Source: Candidatus Roizmanbacteria bacterium
Lineage (GTDB): Bacteria; Patescibacteriota; Microgenomatia; UBA1406; GWC2-37-13
Direction of reading: 5' to 3'
Length of the DNA stretch: 64,000 bases
Assembly (NCBI GenBank): GCA_012798265.1
Contig: JAAZNM010000004.1
Location: forward strand, 1-64,000
The notes under the pieces are model-generated. The model had not been told where the DNA came from. It worked only from the letters and a program-made list of their open reading frames with translations, and ran no database searches. Below, piece by piece: positions 48,950 through 57,012 of this stretch (positions are counted from its first letter, which is position 1; the number at the start of each line of letters is the position of its first letter). Made by a program: the position numbers and the translations under genes.

Positions 48950-50146
48950 ATGAACGACCAGATTGTTTGTCCTAACTGCGGAAAACCGATTCCGCTTACC
49001 CAGGCCTTATCCCATGAAATAAAAGAAAAACTTCAAAAAGAAAAAACTATCGAACTGGCCGAGGAAAAAAAAAGATTGAATGAAGAGGCGGCAATTTGGC
49101 GTAAAGAACAAATAACCAAAATAGAAGATAAGGTTAAGAGGGAATCCGAGTATAATTTGAAGAACGCCAAAGAAGAGACGGAAGATCTCAAAAAACAGAA
49201 CAAAAATCTTCAAGAGCAGTTGCTCGAATTGAACAGGCTTATGCGTCAGATAAGGACGGAAAGGGAGCAGGAAAAGATAAATCTGGAAAAAAAATTGGTT
49301 AACGAGCAAGATAAAATCAGGGCGGAAGAGAAAAAAAGATCTGAGGAAGAGTTCAGATTGAAGATTCTGGAAAAAGACAAAAAACTCGGCGATGCTTTGA
49401 AAATGGTCGATGAGTACAAAAGAAAATTGGAACAGGGATCCCAGCAGCTGCAGGGAGAGATTATGGAGTTGGAAATCGAAAAAATCCTGAAAAATACCTT
49501 TCCTCAGGATGAAGTAAAAGAAGTCCCAAAAGGAATAACCGGGGCCGACGTGATCCACATTGTCAAAAATAACTCCGGTCGTCCGTGCGGTACCATTATT
49601 TGGGAGCTGAAAAGAACCAAGGCTTGGAGTGACGGTTGGCTGGTTAAACTTAAGGAAGACCAACGCCGGATTAAAGCCGAAATAGCCGTTATTATTTCAG
49701 AAGTTCTTCCTGAGAACATAAAGACCTTCGGTTTGAAAGATTCCGTTTGGATAGGGAACTTCAATTCGGTTGTCGGCCTGGCTTCGGCTTTAAGGAAAAA
49801 TCTCATAGATCTGGAACTGGTCAGGTTATCGACCGTCGGAAAGAAAGAAAAGATGGAAATACTTTGGCAATATCTTAACGGTACCGAGTTCATACAAAGG
49901 GTTGAGGCGATAGTGGAAGCTTTTACCTCTCTTCAAGAAGATGTGGAGCAGGAAAAGCGTTGGTTCGTAAAAAAATGGTCAAAACAGGAAAAAAATATCC
50001 GTAAAGTGATCGATAACACTTTCGGTATGCATGGGGATCTGCAAAGCATTGTGGGTAAGGCATTGCCGGAGATTAAAGGCATTGAAGCTTTACCTGAGGG
50101 CTCGGTTTCCGATCAAGATGATTTATTCAAAGATGAAAAAAAATAA
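48950..50146 (+). CDS. DUF2130 domain protein with coiled coil
   Basis: A 398-residue cytoplasmic protein. An N-terminal zinc-ribbon half (CPNCGKPI) is followed by about 150 residues of charged coiled coil (residues 20-170) and a DUF2130 domain (about 175-370) with GADVIHIV, TIIWELKRTKAWSDGWLVKLK and the acidic and basic pattern of a nuclease-like fold (E..K in WELKRTK). The function of DUF2130 is unknown; a role in DNA metabolism is suggested by the fold. The TATAAT box is 11 nt before the ATG. The next gene begins within its last 5 codons. Confidence 0.85.
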   Translation: MNDQIVCPNCGKPIPLTQALSHEIKEKLQKEKTIELAEEKKRLNEEAAIWRKEQITKIEDKVKRESEYNLKNAKEETEDLKKQNKNLQEQLLELNRLMRQIRTEREQEKINLEKKLVNEQDKIRAEEKKRSEEEFRLKILEKDKKLGDALKMVDEYKRKLEQGSQQLQGEIMELEIEKILKNTFPQDEVKEVPKGITGADVIHIVKNNSGRPCGTIIWELKRTKAWSDGWLVKLKEDQRRIKAEIAVIISEVLPENIKTFGLKDSVWIGNFNSVVGLASALRKNLIDLELVRLSTVGKKEKMEILWQYLNGTEFIQRVEAIVEAFTSLQEDVEQEKRWFVKKWSKQEKNIRKVIDNTFGMHGDLQSIVGKALPEIKGIEALPEGSVSDQDDLFKDEKK

Positions 50147-50729
50147 TATATCCAAAATGGCCATAATCGTCATCTTTCTGGTTGCTTTTACCGTGCTTAT
50201 GGTTAACCTTAACAGGAATGAACTTAATCCTCGTTTCAACACCGGCAGGATCGCAAGTACGACCGTAACTCCGTCTCCGACAACTTCCTTCAAAATTAAT
50301 TTGAAAGGGCCATGGAAATGTTTCTTTTATGATAAGGAAACGTCGATAAGCGCCGTCATAAAAGACAGACATCTTAAGGTCGAGATGGAAGACAAAAAAA
50401 CAACCAGCAAGTTTTTATTCAAAGACGACTGTCTTTACCGTTGGGAAAAAAACAAGTTTTATGGAGAAAGAATATGCGGTTTGGGTCAGATTGTTTCAGT
50501 TATAGATACGGTGTCAAACTTAGCCGGTGGAATAGATGTGAACAACCTGATTAATTATTTGCCCCAGGCCGGCTTTGATCAATCGAAGATTAACTTGATA
50601 AAAGGACTGGATATCGAAAAAGGCTGCCGTCAGGAAAACCCCGACGAGAAAGTTTTTATTTTGCCGACCAATGTGATTTTTCAGGATAAAGTTGCGGTAA
50701 CTTCGCCACCGGTAAAAAATAAACAATGA
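50133..50729 (+). CDS. Hypothetical anchored protein
   Basis: A 198-residue protein with an N-terminal TM helix (about residues 7-24), a Thr/Ser/Pro linker (TTVTPSPTTS) and an extracytoplasmic domain with four or five cysteines (WKCFFYD, DDCLYRW, RICGLG and KGCRQ), likely disulphide-bonded. It starts inside the end of the DUF2130 gene (14-nt overlap), which supports cotranscription. The C terminus ends in PPVKNKQ. No function can be assigned. The gap to the 5S rRNA gene contains a small hairpin (CTTTCC with GGAAAG, 50770-50788). Confidence 0.55.
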   Translation: MKKNNISKMAIIVIFLVAFTVLMVNLNRNELNPRFNTGRIASTTVTPSPTTSFKINLKGPWKCFFYDKETSISAVIKDRHLKVEMEDKKTTSKFLFKDDCLYRWEKNKFYGERICGLGQIVSVIDTVSNLAGGIDVNNLINYLPQAGFDQSKINLIKGLDIEKGCRQENPDEKVFILPTNVIFQDKVAVTSPPVKNKQ

Positions 50730-50802
50730 CCTTTTAGGTGGATTTCGGTGAGTTTGATCCTCATTAACCCTTTCCATACTCGGAAAGTGTGAGCACAAAA
50801 AA

Positions 50803-50925
50803 TGCCCCGGCTACGACCTACTTTCCCTTTTGACGAAGTCAAAAAGTATCATTGGCGCTGACCCGTTTCACTTCCTTGTTCGGGATGGGAAAGGGTGGTG
50901 CCAGGTCGCTCCAGTAACCAGGGCA
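50803..50925 (-). rRNA. rrf: 5S ribosomal RNA, stand-alone
   Basis: The minus strand holds a 123-nt 5S rRNA. The ends pair over 9 bp (TGCCCTGGT at 50925 with GCCGGGGCA at 50803, with G-U pairs). The internal landmarks are ACCACCCTTTCCCATCCCGAACAAGGAAGT-like sequence (in parts: CCCATCCCGAAC and GGAAGTGAAACGG), CGCCAATGATACT and GGGAAAGTAGGTCG. No 16S or 23S gene is in the window and protein genes flank it on both sides, so it is unlinked from the rRNA operon. A T6 run follows the 3' end. Confidence 0.95.
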
Positions 50926-50931
50926 AAGCCA

Positions 50932-50960
50932 ATTATAAAAAATTTATGCGAAGATAGCAA
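50932..50960 (-). promoter_or_regulatory. Promoter of the stand-alone 5S rRNA gene
   Basis: On the minus strand TTGCTA (50960-50955), 17 nt, TATAAT (50937-50932) and 6 nt precede the 5S 5' end at 50925. This is exactly the spacing expected for initiation at the first base of the mature RNA. Confidence 0.75.
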
Positions 50961-50987
50961 TAGATATTTAGTCTATAATATAAAGTA

Positions 50988-51536
50988 ATGAAAGATACCA
51001 ATGCCAGCCATAACCTTTGGCACTCGTTTTGTATCCATCCCGGACTGCGTTTCGCCGAACAGAACGATGATGAAAAAATCATTCTTGCGGTCAGGGCCCA
51101 TCCGATATCCCAGATCCATTGGTTTCTCAACAGCTTTTTTTTCGTAATTTGCATGGTCATTCTTAATGTTTTTTTACCGAGTGTGTTAAACATAGGTCAA
51201 CTCTTTTTTATTAATTTTTTTGGCGTAGCCATTATTGTTTCCTATGTTTGGCTAAATGTTTTGGCCTGGCATTTTAACGTCGGGATAATTACCGACCAGC
51301 GAATATTGGACGTTGATTTTCATACGATCCTTTATAAAGAGGTGACGACGGCCATGTTAAGTAAAGTCGAGGATGTTACGGCAAAAACCGGCGGTTTTTT
51401 TGCTTCGTTTGCAGATTACGGCAATGTTTTCGTCCAAACGGCCGGAAGCGAAGCCAATATCGAGTTCATGAATATTCCCAGACCGTCGGAAACGGCAAAA
51501 ATAATCAACAGTTTGCTTAATAAAAAACAGCCATGA
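50988..51536 (+). CDS. PH-like (YdbS/bPH2) membrane protein
   Basis: A 182-residue protein. An N-terminal soluble part with DDEKIILAVRAHP is followed by two TM helices (about residues 45-66 and 71-92) and a bacterial PH-like domain, with the phrase WHFNVGIITDQRILDVDF and the strand VTTAMLSKVEDVTAKTGGF. Bacterial PH domains in this arrangement occur in small membrane proteins of unknown function. A TATAAT box lies 8 nt before the ATG. The next gene overlaps the stop by 4 nt (ATGA). Confidence 0.78.
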   Translation: MKDTNASHNLWHSFCIHPGLRFAEQNDDEKIILAVRAHPISQIHWFLNSFFFVICMVILNVFLPSVLNIGQLFFINFFGVAIIVSYVWLNVLAWHFNVGIITDQRILDVDFHTILYKEVTTAMLSKVEDVTAKTGGFFASFADYGNVFVQTAGSEANIEFMNIPRPSETAKIINSLLNKKQP

Positions 51537-51763
51537 ACTGGAATCAGCTAATATTAAACGGCGACATCGTTTATCTGTTTTTCAAAGCATTTTCTTTGAT
51601 TTTTTCATTCATGTATTTTATCTATGCGTTGGTTATCTATCGTCAGACTCAGATAATGAACAAAGCCCTTGATACGGAAAGGAAAAACATTTTTTCCTCA
51701 ATCTCTTTTTTGCAATTGACGGTGGCGTTAATTATCATATTATTAGCCCTATTGCTGGTATAA
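51533..51763 (+). CDS. Small two-TM membrane protein
   Basis: A 76-residue protein with hydrophobic helices at about residues 13-36 and 55-75 and a charged connection (RQTQIMNKALDTERK). It starts inside the stop of the PH-like gene and ends 3 nt before the next gene, so the three form a coupled unit. No family assigned; it may be a subunit or anchor for the neighbour proteins. Confidence 0.6.
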   Translation: MNWNQLILNGDIVYLFFKAFSLIFSFMYFIYALVIYRQTQIMNKALDTERKNIFSSISFLQLTVALIIILLALLLV

Positions 51764-51766
51764 AAT

Positions 51767-53527
51767 ATGTGGTCTTTGTTTAGCGTTTATCTTGGCAAGG
51801 ATCGGGAAGCGGGAATAATCGGTTTTATCGCCGAGGAAAATTTTTTTCTGATTATCGAAGACGGTAACAATGAATTCTCCAAGGAAAAAAACCGGGATAT
51901 CCTCAGTCAAATAAGGGAAGGGGTAAAAGCGCTGAAAATATCCAGTCTTGCCCAGTTTGAAGAGTTTGTTAACGATATCATAAAGAAATATAATCTACCC
52001 GCCAGTATTTCTTTGGCTTCCGGTTATCTTTCCGATAGGCTTTTTTATCTTAAGACCGTTGGCCATGGCAGAATTTTTTTGAAAAGAAGCGGACAATTTA
52101 AACGGATAATCGAAGGCGATACAAGTGCTTCAGGATATATAGAAGAGGAAGATTATTTCATATTTGCCAACAGCCGTTTCGTGGATATATTCGGACGGGA
52201 GCAGGATCTCCATAAAATATTTGATCATCGTCGGCCGAATGAAGTGATTGATTTCCTTACGCCTCAGTTGAAGAGCAAAGAAGATGAGGGAGCGATCGCT
52301 TTATTTGTCCAGTTCGGGATAAAAGAGTCGTCTTTGGGAGATTCGAAACAGGATATTTTCATCAAACCGTCATTTTTCGAAGGAGTAAAGCCGTTGTTGA
52401 CTAAGATAAAAAACAAGTTGGGTTTCAAACAGCAGGAAAACAGTCCGAAAAGAACGCTTACTCTTTTTGCGATTGTTGTTATCCTGATAATTCTTTTATG
52501 GAGTGTCGGTTTGGGATACCGGCGTCGACAGGAAAGTTTGATCAGCCAAAAAATAAAGGCAAGTCGGGAACTTATTGTCCAAAAGCTGTCTCAGGCTGAA
52601 GAAGTAGCTTTTTTAAATCTTCCCAGAGCTCAGATTTTTATCAGTGAGGCCAAGATCGAGCTAAACAGACTGAAAAGCGATCTTAAGGACGACAAAAACA
52701 AGGAATGGTTGCAGATATCTGCCCTGATAGAGGAGAAAGAGAATAAGATAGTCAAAAAAGAAGAGAGGCCGTCTTCGGAATTCTTTGATCTTGCAGTGGA
52801 CAGTAAAGAGGCTAAGGGCGAAAAAATGTATTTGGACGGTGACAATCTGTCTATCTTAGACGGATCGGGCGGAGCGATTTATCTTCTTTCCTTGGAAAAA
52901 AAATCTCTTGAAAAAAAAGCGTTCAAAGAAATAAAAAGATCGGAACTTATCAGTTTTTACGGAGAAGAATATTTCTTTGGCAGTACCGACACCGGCATTT
53001 ATAAAATCGGTAAGGAAAACAAGTCGAAGAAAGTGATCGAAAAGGATAAAGATTGGGGCAAACTTATTGACATGGCTGTTTATAACGGCAATATCTATCT
53101 GATCGATCGGGAAAAAGATCAGATATACAAATATCTGGTGACGGAAAACGGTTATTCGGCCAAAAACAACTATTTTAAGTCTGGTCAAGACATAAGTCTC
53201 AGGCAGGCTAACTCCCTGGCGATAGATTCCTCTCTCTATATCGGTTTGGATGAATCGGTGGTTAAGTATACGGCCGGAGAAAGGGATGGTTTTAAGACGG
53301 ATTATCCGGAAGAAAATGTGGTTGTCAAAAAAGTTGTCACCAATAAGGATTTGGACAAGGTATATGTTTGGGACAAAAATAAAGGAGTCTATATCCTTGA
53401 CAAAAACGGCAGTTACGAAAGACAGATAAGATCTTCTTCGCTTGCTAAAGCCACGGATATAGTGGTTTACCAGAATAACATATACGCCTTACTAGGCAGC
53501 AAAATATTCAAGATCTCCGCCGATTAA
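51767..53527 (+). CDS. Three-part membrane protein: PP2C-like, TM/coiled coil, propeller-like
   Basis: A 586-residue protein with an unusual layout. Residues 1-215 read like a PP2C-type fold (opening strand SVYLGKDREAGIIGFIAEEN, later GHGRIFLKRSG and DYFIFANSRFVDIFG) but without the metal-binding Asp residues, so probably inactive. A TM helix (about 228-247) and a coiled coil (250-330) follow. The last 240 residues look like beta-propeller blades with repeated DKNG/YLID-type turns, as in extracytoplasmic NHL or YVTN-like folds. It might sense an outside state and pass it to the cytoplasm, or the reverse. It is coupled to the two small membrane genes upstream. Confidence 0.6.
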   Translation: MWSLFSVYLGKDREAGIIGFIAEENFFLIIEDGNNEFSKEKNRDILSQIREGVKALKISSLAQFEEFVNDIIKKYNLPASISLASGYLSDRLFYLKTVGHGRIFLKRSGQFKRIIEGDTSASGYIEEEDYFIFANSRFVDIFGREQDLHKIFDHRRPNEVIDFLTPQLKSKEDEGAIALFVQFGIKESSLGDSKQDIFIKPSFFEGVKPLLTKIKNKLGFKQQENSPKRTLTLFAIVVILIILLWSVGLGYRRRQESLISQKIKASRELIVQKLSQAEEVAFLNLPRAQIFISEAKIELNRLKSDLKDDKNKEWLQISALIEEKENKIVKKEERPSSEFFDLAVDSKEAKGEKMYLDGDNLSILDGSGGAIYLLSLEKKSLEKKAFKEIKRSELISFYGEEYFFGSTDTGIYKIGKENKSKKVIEKDKDWGKLIDMAVYNGNIYLIDREKDQIYKYLVTENGYSAKNNYFKSGQDISLRQANSLAIDSSLYIGLDESVVKYTAGERDGFKTDYPEENVVVKKVVTNKDLDKVYVWDKNKGVYILDKNGSYERQIRSSSLAKATDIVVYQNNIYALLGSKIFKISAD

Positions 53528-54411
53528 TCAACAAAATTTCCTTCCTCCTTTTTCAAGGATTCGACATAGGTTGAAGAGATCTGGTATACAAGGTCCGACT
53601 CGGAAATCTTAAGATAATAATTGTAATTATCTTTACGATAAAAACCCAGGGTTTTGTTTTGGTTTTTTATTTTGAGGTTGATGACCAGCGATTTTTCCAG
53701 ATTACCCAGTTCGGGGTTGCTGGTAAAAACATCGTTACCTTTTAGCGTTGCCAATTCATTGATAAAAAAATCAATCCGTTCTTTTTTGATCTCTTTATTA
53801 TTTAAAACCCAACGTTCACCTTGTTTTTTCAGCGACAGTTTCTTTGAGTTATGGTCTAAAGAGATTTCGGTTATGTCGTTTTCGTTTTTAATCAAATTGA
53901 CTTTAAGATCGCGGCAGTCAGCATCGGAAAAAACTCCGTAAAAACCTCCTCCAATAAAAACGTCGTTTTCTTCGTTCAGGCGAAGATAGTTTTTGTCATA
54001 ACCGACATTTTTTCCGACGTACACGGAAAACGTTTTACCGTCATTGACAATGCTAACTTTCTGGGAGTTAACTTCAAAGTTGGCATGTTTTTTGGCATTA
54101 TTGGAGACGATCTCGTCTTTTTTCAGAGACAGGAAAGCGCTGATAATTTTTTTGACGTTTTCCTCATTGGCTTTGAAGGTCTGGTTGTTTTTTTTGCAGT
54201 ACCAGGTACCGTTTTTCAAGAAATAAGGGATTTTGTCACGACCGCCGACAAGCTCTATCTGGGTAATATTTTTTTTATCATCGCTTATAATAATGTCGCC
54301 ATTATTGGGCAAAATAAGGTCTTTTATTTTTTCTTTAAAGAGATAAAAAAAGCAAAGGAAAACTAAAATCCCAATCAACATAACAAGTCTTTTCCGGATT
54401 TTTTTTCTCAT
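53524..54411 (-). CDS. DUF4340-like anchored protein
   Basis: A 295-residue protein with an N-terminal TM helix (about residues 10-27) and an extracytoplasmic beta-rich region with two related modules, each carrying W-Y/L and F-like strands (GTWYCKKNNQTFKANEENVKKI, given in part, and GERWVLNNKEIKKERIDFF). This matches the DUF4340 pattern, a repeat domain of unknown function found near gliding or exopolysaccharide genes. Its ATG lies 10 nt from the -10 box it shares with the divergent sigma-factor gene. The end overlaps the preceding convergent gene by 4 nt. Confidence 0.75.
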   Translation of the reverse strand: MRKKIRKRLVMLIGILVFLCFFYLFKEKIKDLILPNNGDIIISDDKKNITQIELVGGRDKIPYFLKNGTWYCKKNNQTFKANEENVKKIISAFLSLKKDEIVSNNAKKHANFEVNSQKVSIVNDGKTFSVYVGKNVGYDKNYLRLNEENDVFIGGGFYGVFSDADCRDLKVNLIKNENDITEISLDHNSKKLSLKKQGERWVLNNKEIKKERIDFFINELATLKGNDVFTSNPELGNLEKSLVINLKIKNQNKTLGFYRKDNYNYYLKISESDLVYQISSTYVESLKKEEGNFVD

Positions 54412-54421
54412 ATTGTAAAAT

Positions 54422-54429
54422 ATTATAAT
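54422..54429. promoter_or_regulatory. Shared palindromic -10 box for divergent genes
   Basis: The 8-bp palindrome ATTATAAT serves as TATAAT on both strands. The sigma-factor ATG (54434, plus) is 4 nt away and the DUF4340 ATG (54411, minus) 10 nt away. One DNA element therefore appears to drive two divergent transcripts. Confidence 0.55.
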
Positions 54430-54433
54430 ACAC

Positions 54434-54982
54434 ATGAGCTGTCTTCAAGAAGATAAAAACATAGTTAAAAAGATCATCAATCGTGATGAAAAAGCCCTGT
54501 TGCATCTATACAGGCAGTATCAGAAAGACATCTTTTATTTTGTGGATCGGCGGTTGAACGACCACGGACTGTCCGAAGAAATCACCCAAGATGTTTTCGT
54601 CGACTTCCTTGATGGTCTTCGCGATTTTCGATACCAGTCGTCGTTAAAAACTTTTTTGTTCTCCATCGCCAAAAACAAGACGATAGACGTCATAAGAAAG
54701 AAAAAAATAAAAAAAATATTTTTTTCCGCTCTGCCTCAGCCGATAGTTGAGGGATTGAAGGTTATTTTGATCGATGATGAAATCGACAGGAGGGAGATGT
54801 CGGAAAAAATAAAAAAGGCTTTAGGTAAGTTACCAAATGATTATCAATTCGTATTGAGACTAAAGTATATGGAAGGGATTAAAGTTAGGGAGATCTCAAG
54901 GAAATTGAGGTTGGGTTTTAAAGCGACCGAGAGTTTGATATTCAGGGCCCGTAAGGCTTTTGTTAATGTTTTTGAAAAATGA
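54434..54982 (+). CDS. ECF-type RNA polymerase sigma factor
   Basis: A 182-residue sigma factor of the extracytoplasmic-function type. Region 2 has LYRQYQKDIFYFVDRRL, ITQDVFVDFLDGLRDFR and FLFSIAKNKTIDVIRKKK; region 4 has LPNDYQFVLRLKYMEGIKVREISRKL and a recognition helix with TESLIFRARKAF. It would direct RNA polymerase to a stress regulon. No zinc-binding anti-sigma factor is evident, but the next gene begins 4 nt before its stop and encodes a small membrane protein that could hold it at the membrane. The genes downstream on the same strand lead into the mevalonate operon. Confidence 0.9.
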   Translation: MSCLQEDKNIVKKIINRDEKALLHLYRQYQKDIFYFVDRRLNDHGLSEEITQDVFVDFLDGLRDFRYQSSLKTFLFSIAKNKTIDVIRKKKIKKIFFSALPQPIVEGLKVILIDDEIDRREMSEKIKKALGKLPNDYQFVLRLKYMEGIKVREISRKLRLGFKATESLIFRARKAFVNVFEK

Positions 54983-55215
54983 TGAAAACACTATCGTTTC
55001 AGTTGACTGAAAAAATGAACGAAGTATTCTTGACCAAACCGGCCGATCTCGGGTTTGTTTTTTTAACCCATTGGTATAAAAGGTTTACATCCATAATAAA
55101 AACCGCTCCTTTTATAATAATCGTTCCGTTGTCTTTGCTTTTTTCTTTATTGACATATCTTGTCTTCGGTTATCTTCTGGTAAAGTTAACCAGTATTTTG
55201 CAATATGGTTTTTAG
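54979..55215 (+). CDS. Small membrane protein, possible anti-sigma factor
   Basis: A 78-residue protein starting inside the sigma-factor stop (ATGA overlap). It has an N-terminal soluble stretch of about 40 residues with alternating charges and one TM helix (about residues 44-65). Size, topology and coupling are what one expects of a minimal anti-sigma factor, but there is no zinc motif and I have no sequence match. The next gene overlaps its end by 11 nt. Confidence 0.55.
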   Translation: MMKTLSFQLTEKMNEVFLTKPADLGFVFLTHWYKRFTSIIKTAPFIIIVPLSLLFSLLTYLVFGYLLVKLTSILQYGF

Positions 55216-55816
55216 CAATTTCGTCATTGATTTTTTCAGTTCGCTCATCTTGATATTCAAAAGGTTCTTTCTTTTGATTTTTTTTCCATACAAGACAATG
55301 AGAAAAATCAGTTTGGAAAAAGACTTGTTTCAGCCGATTATCATATTTATGATGGTTTTCGGGTACTTTCAGTTAAGTAGTGGTTTTCGTCGGACTGCCT
55401 ATTCTTCATCGGTGACTTTTTTTGTTTTTCTTAGTTATTTTTTGGTTTCGGCTTTTTTCTTTTATCTATTGGGAAAGTTTTTCGAAAAAAAAACTGATTT
55501 TTTCAGTTATCTGATAACTTTTTCGTATTCGCTTTTCCCTACCTTGGTTTGGTTTATGGCTAACTTTATCTTTTACATATTGGTTCCGCCTCCGAGAACC
55601 GTTTCTTTTTTAGGAAAGGGATTCAGTATTTTTTTTACCGCTTTTTCGCTAAGTCTACTTTTATGGAAACTGATTCTTTTTTACCTGTCTATTCGTTTTT
55701 CGTCAAAAGCCCAATTCTATCGGATTGTGTATTTTATTTTTTTGTTTTTTTGCTGGTTTATCCCTTTATCCGTAGGTCTTTATCAGATTAAGATGTTTCG
55801 GATCCCCTTTATCTGA
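55205..55816 (+). CDS. Yip1-like polytopic membrane protein
   Basis: A 203-residue membrane protein with five predicted helices. The layout, an N-terminal amphipathic part (SSLILIFKRFF, then MRKISLEKD) followed by five evenly spaced helices, fits the Yip1/YIPF domain found in many bacterial membrane proteins of unknown role. It overlaps the preceding small membrane gene by 11 nt and ends 43 nt before the HMG-CoA reductase gene, so it may belong to a transcript that continues into the mevalonate operon. Confidence 0.65.
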   Translation: MVFSNFVIDFFSSLILIFKRFFLLIFFPYKTMRKISLEKDLFQPIIIFMMVFGYFQLSSGFRRTAYSSSVTFFVFLSYFLVSAFFFYLLGKFFEKKTDFFSYLITFSYSLFPTLVWFMANFIFYILVPPPRTVSFLGKGFSIFFTAFSLSLLLWKLILFYLSIRFSSKAQFYRIVYFIFLFFCWFIPLSVGLYQIKMFRIPFI

Positions 55817-55859
55817 TCTGCCTTAAAAAGAATGATTTGACCTGCCTGAACCGACTAAT

Positions 55860-56975
55860 ATGACTATGGACTTAAAGAGGTTGAAAACAGCTTCTCAAAG
55901 GCGATCGGCCGTTGGAAAAATGACCGGTGTCGGAATAGAGGAGTTGGCTTTGCCGCTTGTTGATGACGAAAGAAAAATCCATTGTGAGAACTTAATCGGA
56001 GCCGTTTCCTTGCCGTTGGGGATAGCCGGACCAATTACGATAAAATCACAACAACATTTTGTTCCTTTGGCGACGACCGAAGGGGCTTTGGTTGCATCGG
56101 TAAACCGCGGTTGTAAAGCCGTAAATGAGTCGGGAGGGATAAAGGTATTTATGCGCAATTCCGGCGCCAGTCGCGGACCGGTGTTTGAGACCGACGGTCT
56201 GGAACAAAGTTTCTTTCTGGAAGACTGGTTGGACAGCAACTACGACTTAATAAAAAAGACGGCAGAGACAACTTCTGCACACCTTAAACTATCAAAATTT
56301 GAGATAAAAATTGTCGGACAATATGTCTATATCAGGTTTTCCTTCAATACCGACGAAGCAATGGGAATGAACATGGTCACGATAGCCACGCAAAAAATAG
56401 TCGATCTTATTGAAGAAAAAACAGGGGTAAAATGTCTGTCTTTGGCCGGTAACTACGATGTCGACAAAAAACCGTCATGGCTTAATTTCATCTCTGGACG
56501 GGGACGGCAGATGTGGGCGGAAATAATTATCAGTCAGTCGGTTACGGAGAAAATACTTAAAACTTCGACCGACAGACTTTTTTCCGTTTGGTTGGGGAAA
56601 AATCTGATGGGCTCGGGCATAAGCGGATCTTTAGGGTTCAACGGTCATTTTGCCAATATCGTCGCCGCTTTTTTCGCCGCTACCGGCCAGGATTTGGCTC
56701 ATACGGTTGAGGGTAGTCTCGGGGTGACAACGGCCAGACTTAACCGGGACGGCAGCCTGTATTTTTCCGTTTATCTGCCCGATATCATGATGGGGACGGT
56801 CGGCGGCGGAACAAACTTAAAAACGCAGAAGTTGGTTCAAAAAATAACCGGAGTTGATAACGCCGACGATTTAGCTCGGGTGATGACAGGGGCGGTTTTG
56901 GCGGGAGAGTTGTCGTTATTAGCCTCTCTTGCCGAAGGATCGTTGGCCAAAGCTCATAAAAAATTAGGAAGATAA
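55860..56975 (+). CDS. hmgA: Hydroxymethylglutaryl-CoA reductase, class I (archaeal-like)
   Basis: A 371-residue HMG-CoA reductase that reduces HMG-CoA to mevalonate with two NADPH, the committing step of the pathway. Motifs: CENLIGAVSLPLGIAGP for HMG-CoA, PLATTEGALVASVNRG with the catalytic Glu, TDEAMGMNM for NADPH, GTVGGGT near residue 315 and a C-terminal His in KAHKK. The DAMGMNM-type motif and length match the class I soluble (archaeal) enzymes rather than class II. The first ATG (55860) or the one 6 nt later could be used. The HMG-CoA synthase gene follows after 37 nt. Confidence 0.95.
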   Translation: MTMDLKRLKTASQRRSAVGKMTGVGIEELALPLVDDERKIHCENLIGAVSLPLGIAGPITIKSQQHFVPLATTEGALVASVNRGCKAVNESGGIKVFMRNSGASRGPVFETDGLEQSFFLEDWLDSNYDLIKKTAETTSAHLKLSKFEIKIVGQYVYIRFSFNTDEAMGMNMVTIATQKIVDLIEEKTGVKCLSLAGNYDVDKKPSWLNFISGRGRQMWAEIIISQSVTEKILKTSTDRLFSVWLGKNLMGSGISGSLGFNGHFANIVAAFFAATGQDLAHTVEGSLGVTTARLNRDGSLYFSVYLPDIMMGTVGGGTNLKTQKLVQKITGVDNADDLARVMTGAVLAGELSLLASLAEGSLAKAHKKLGR

Positions 56976-57012
56976 ATTAGTTACTCAAAAATTTTTAATT
57001 AAAAATTTATCT

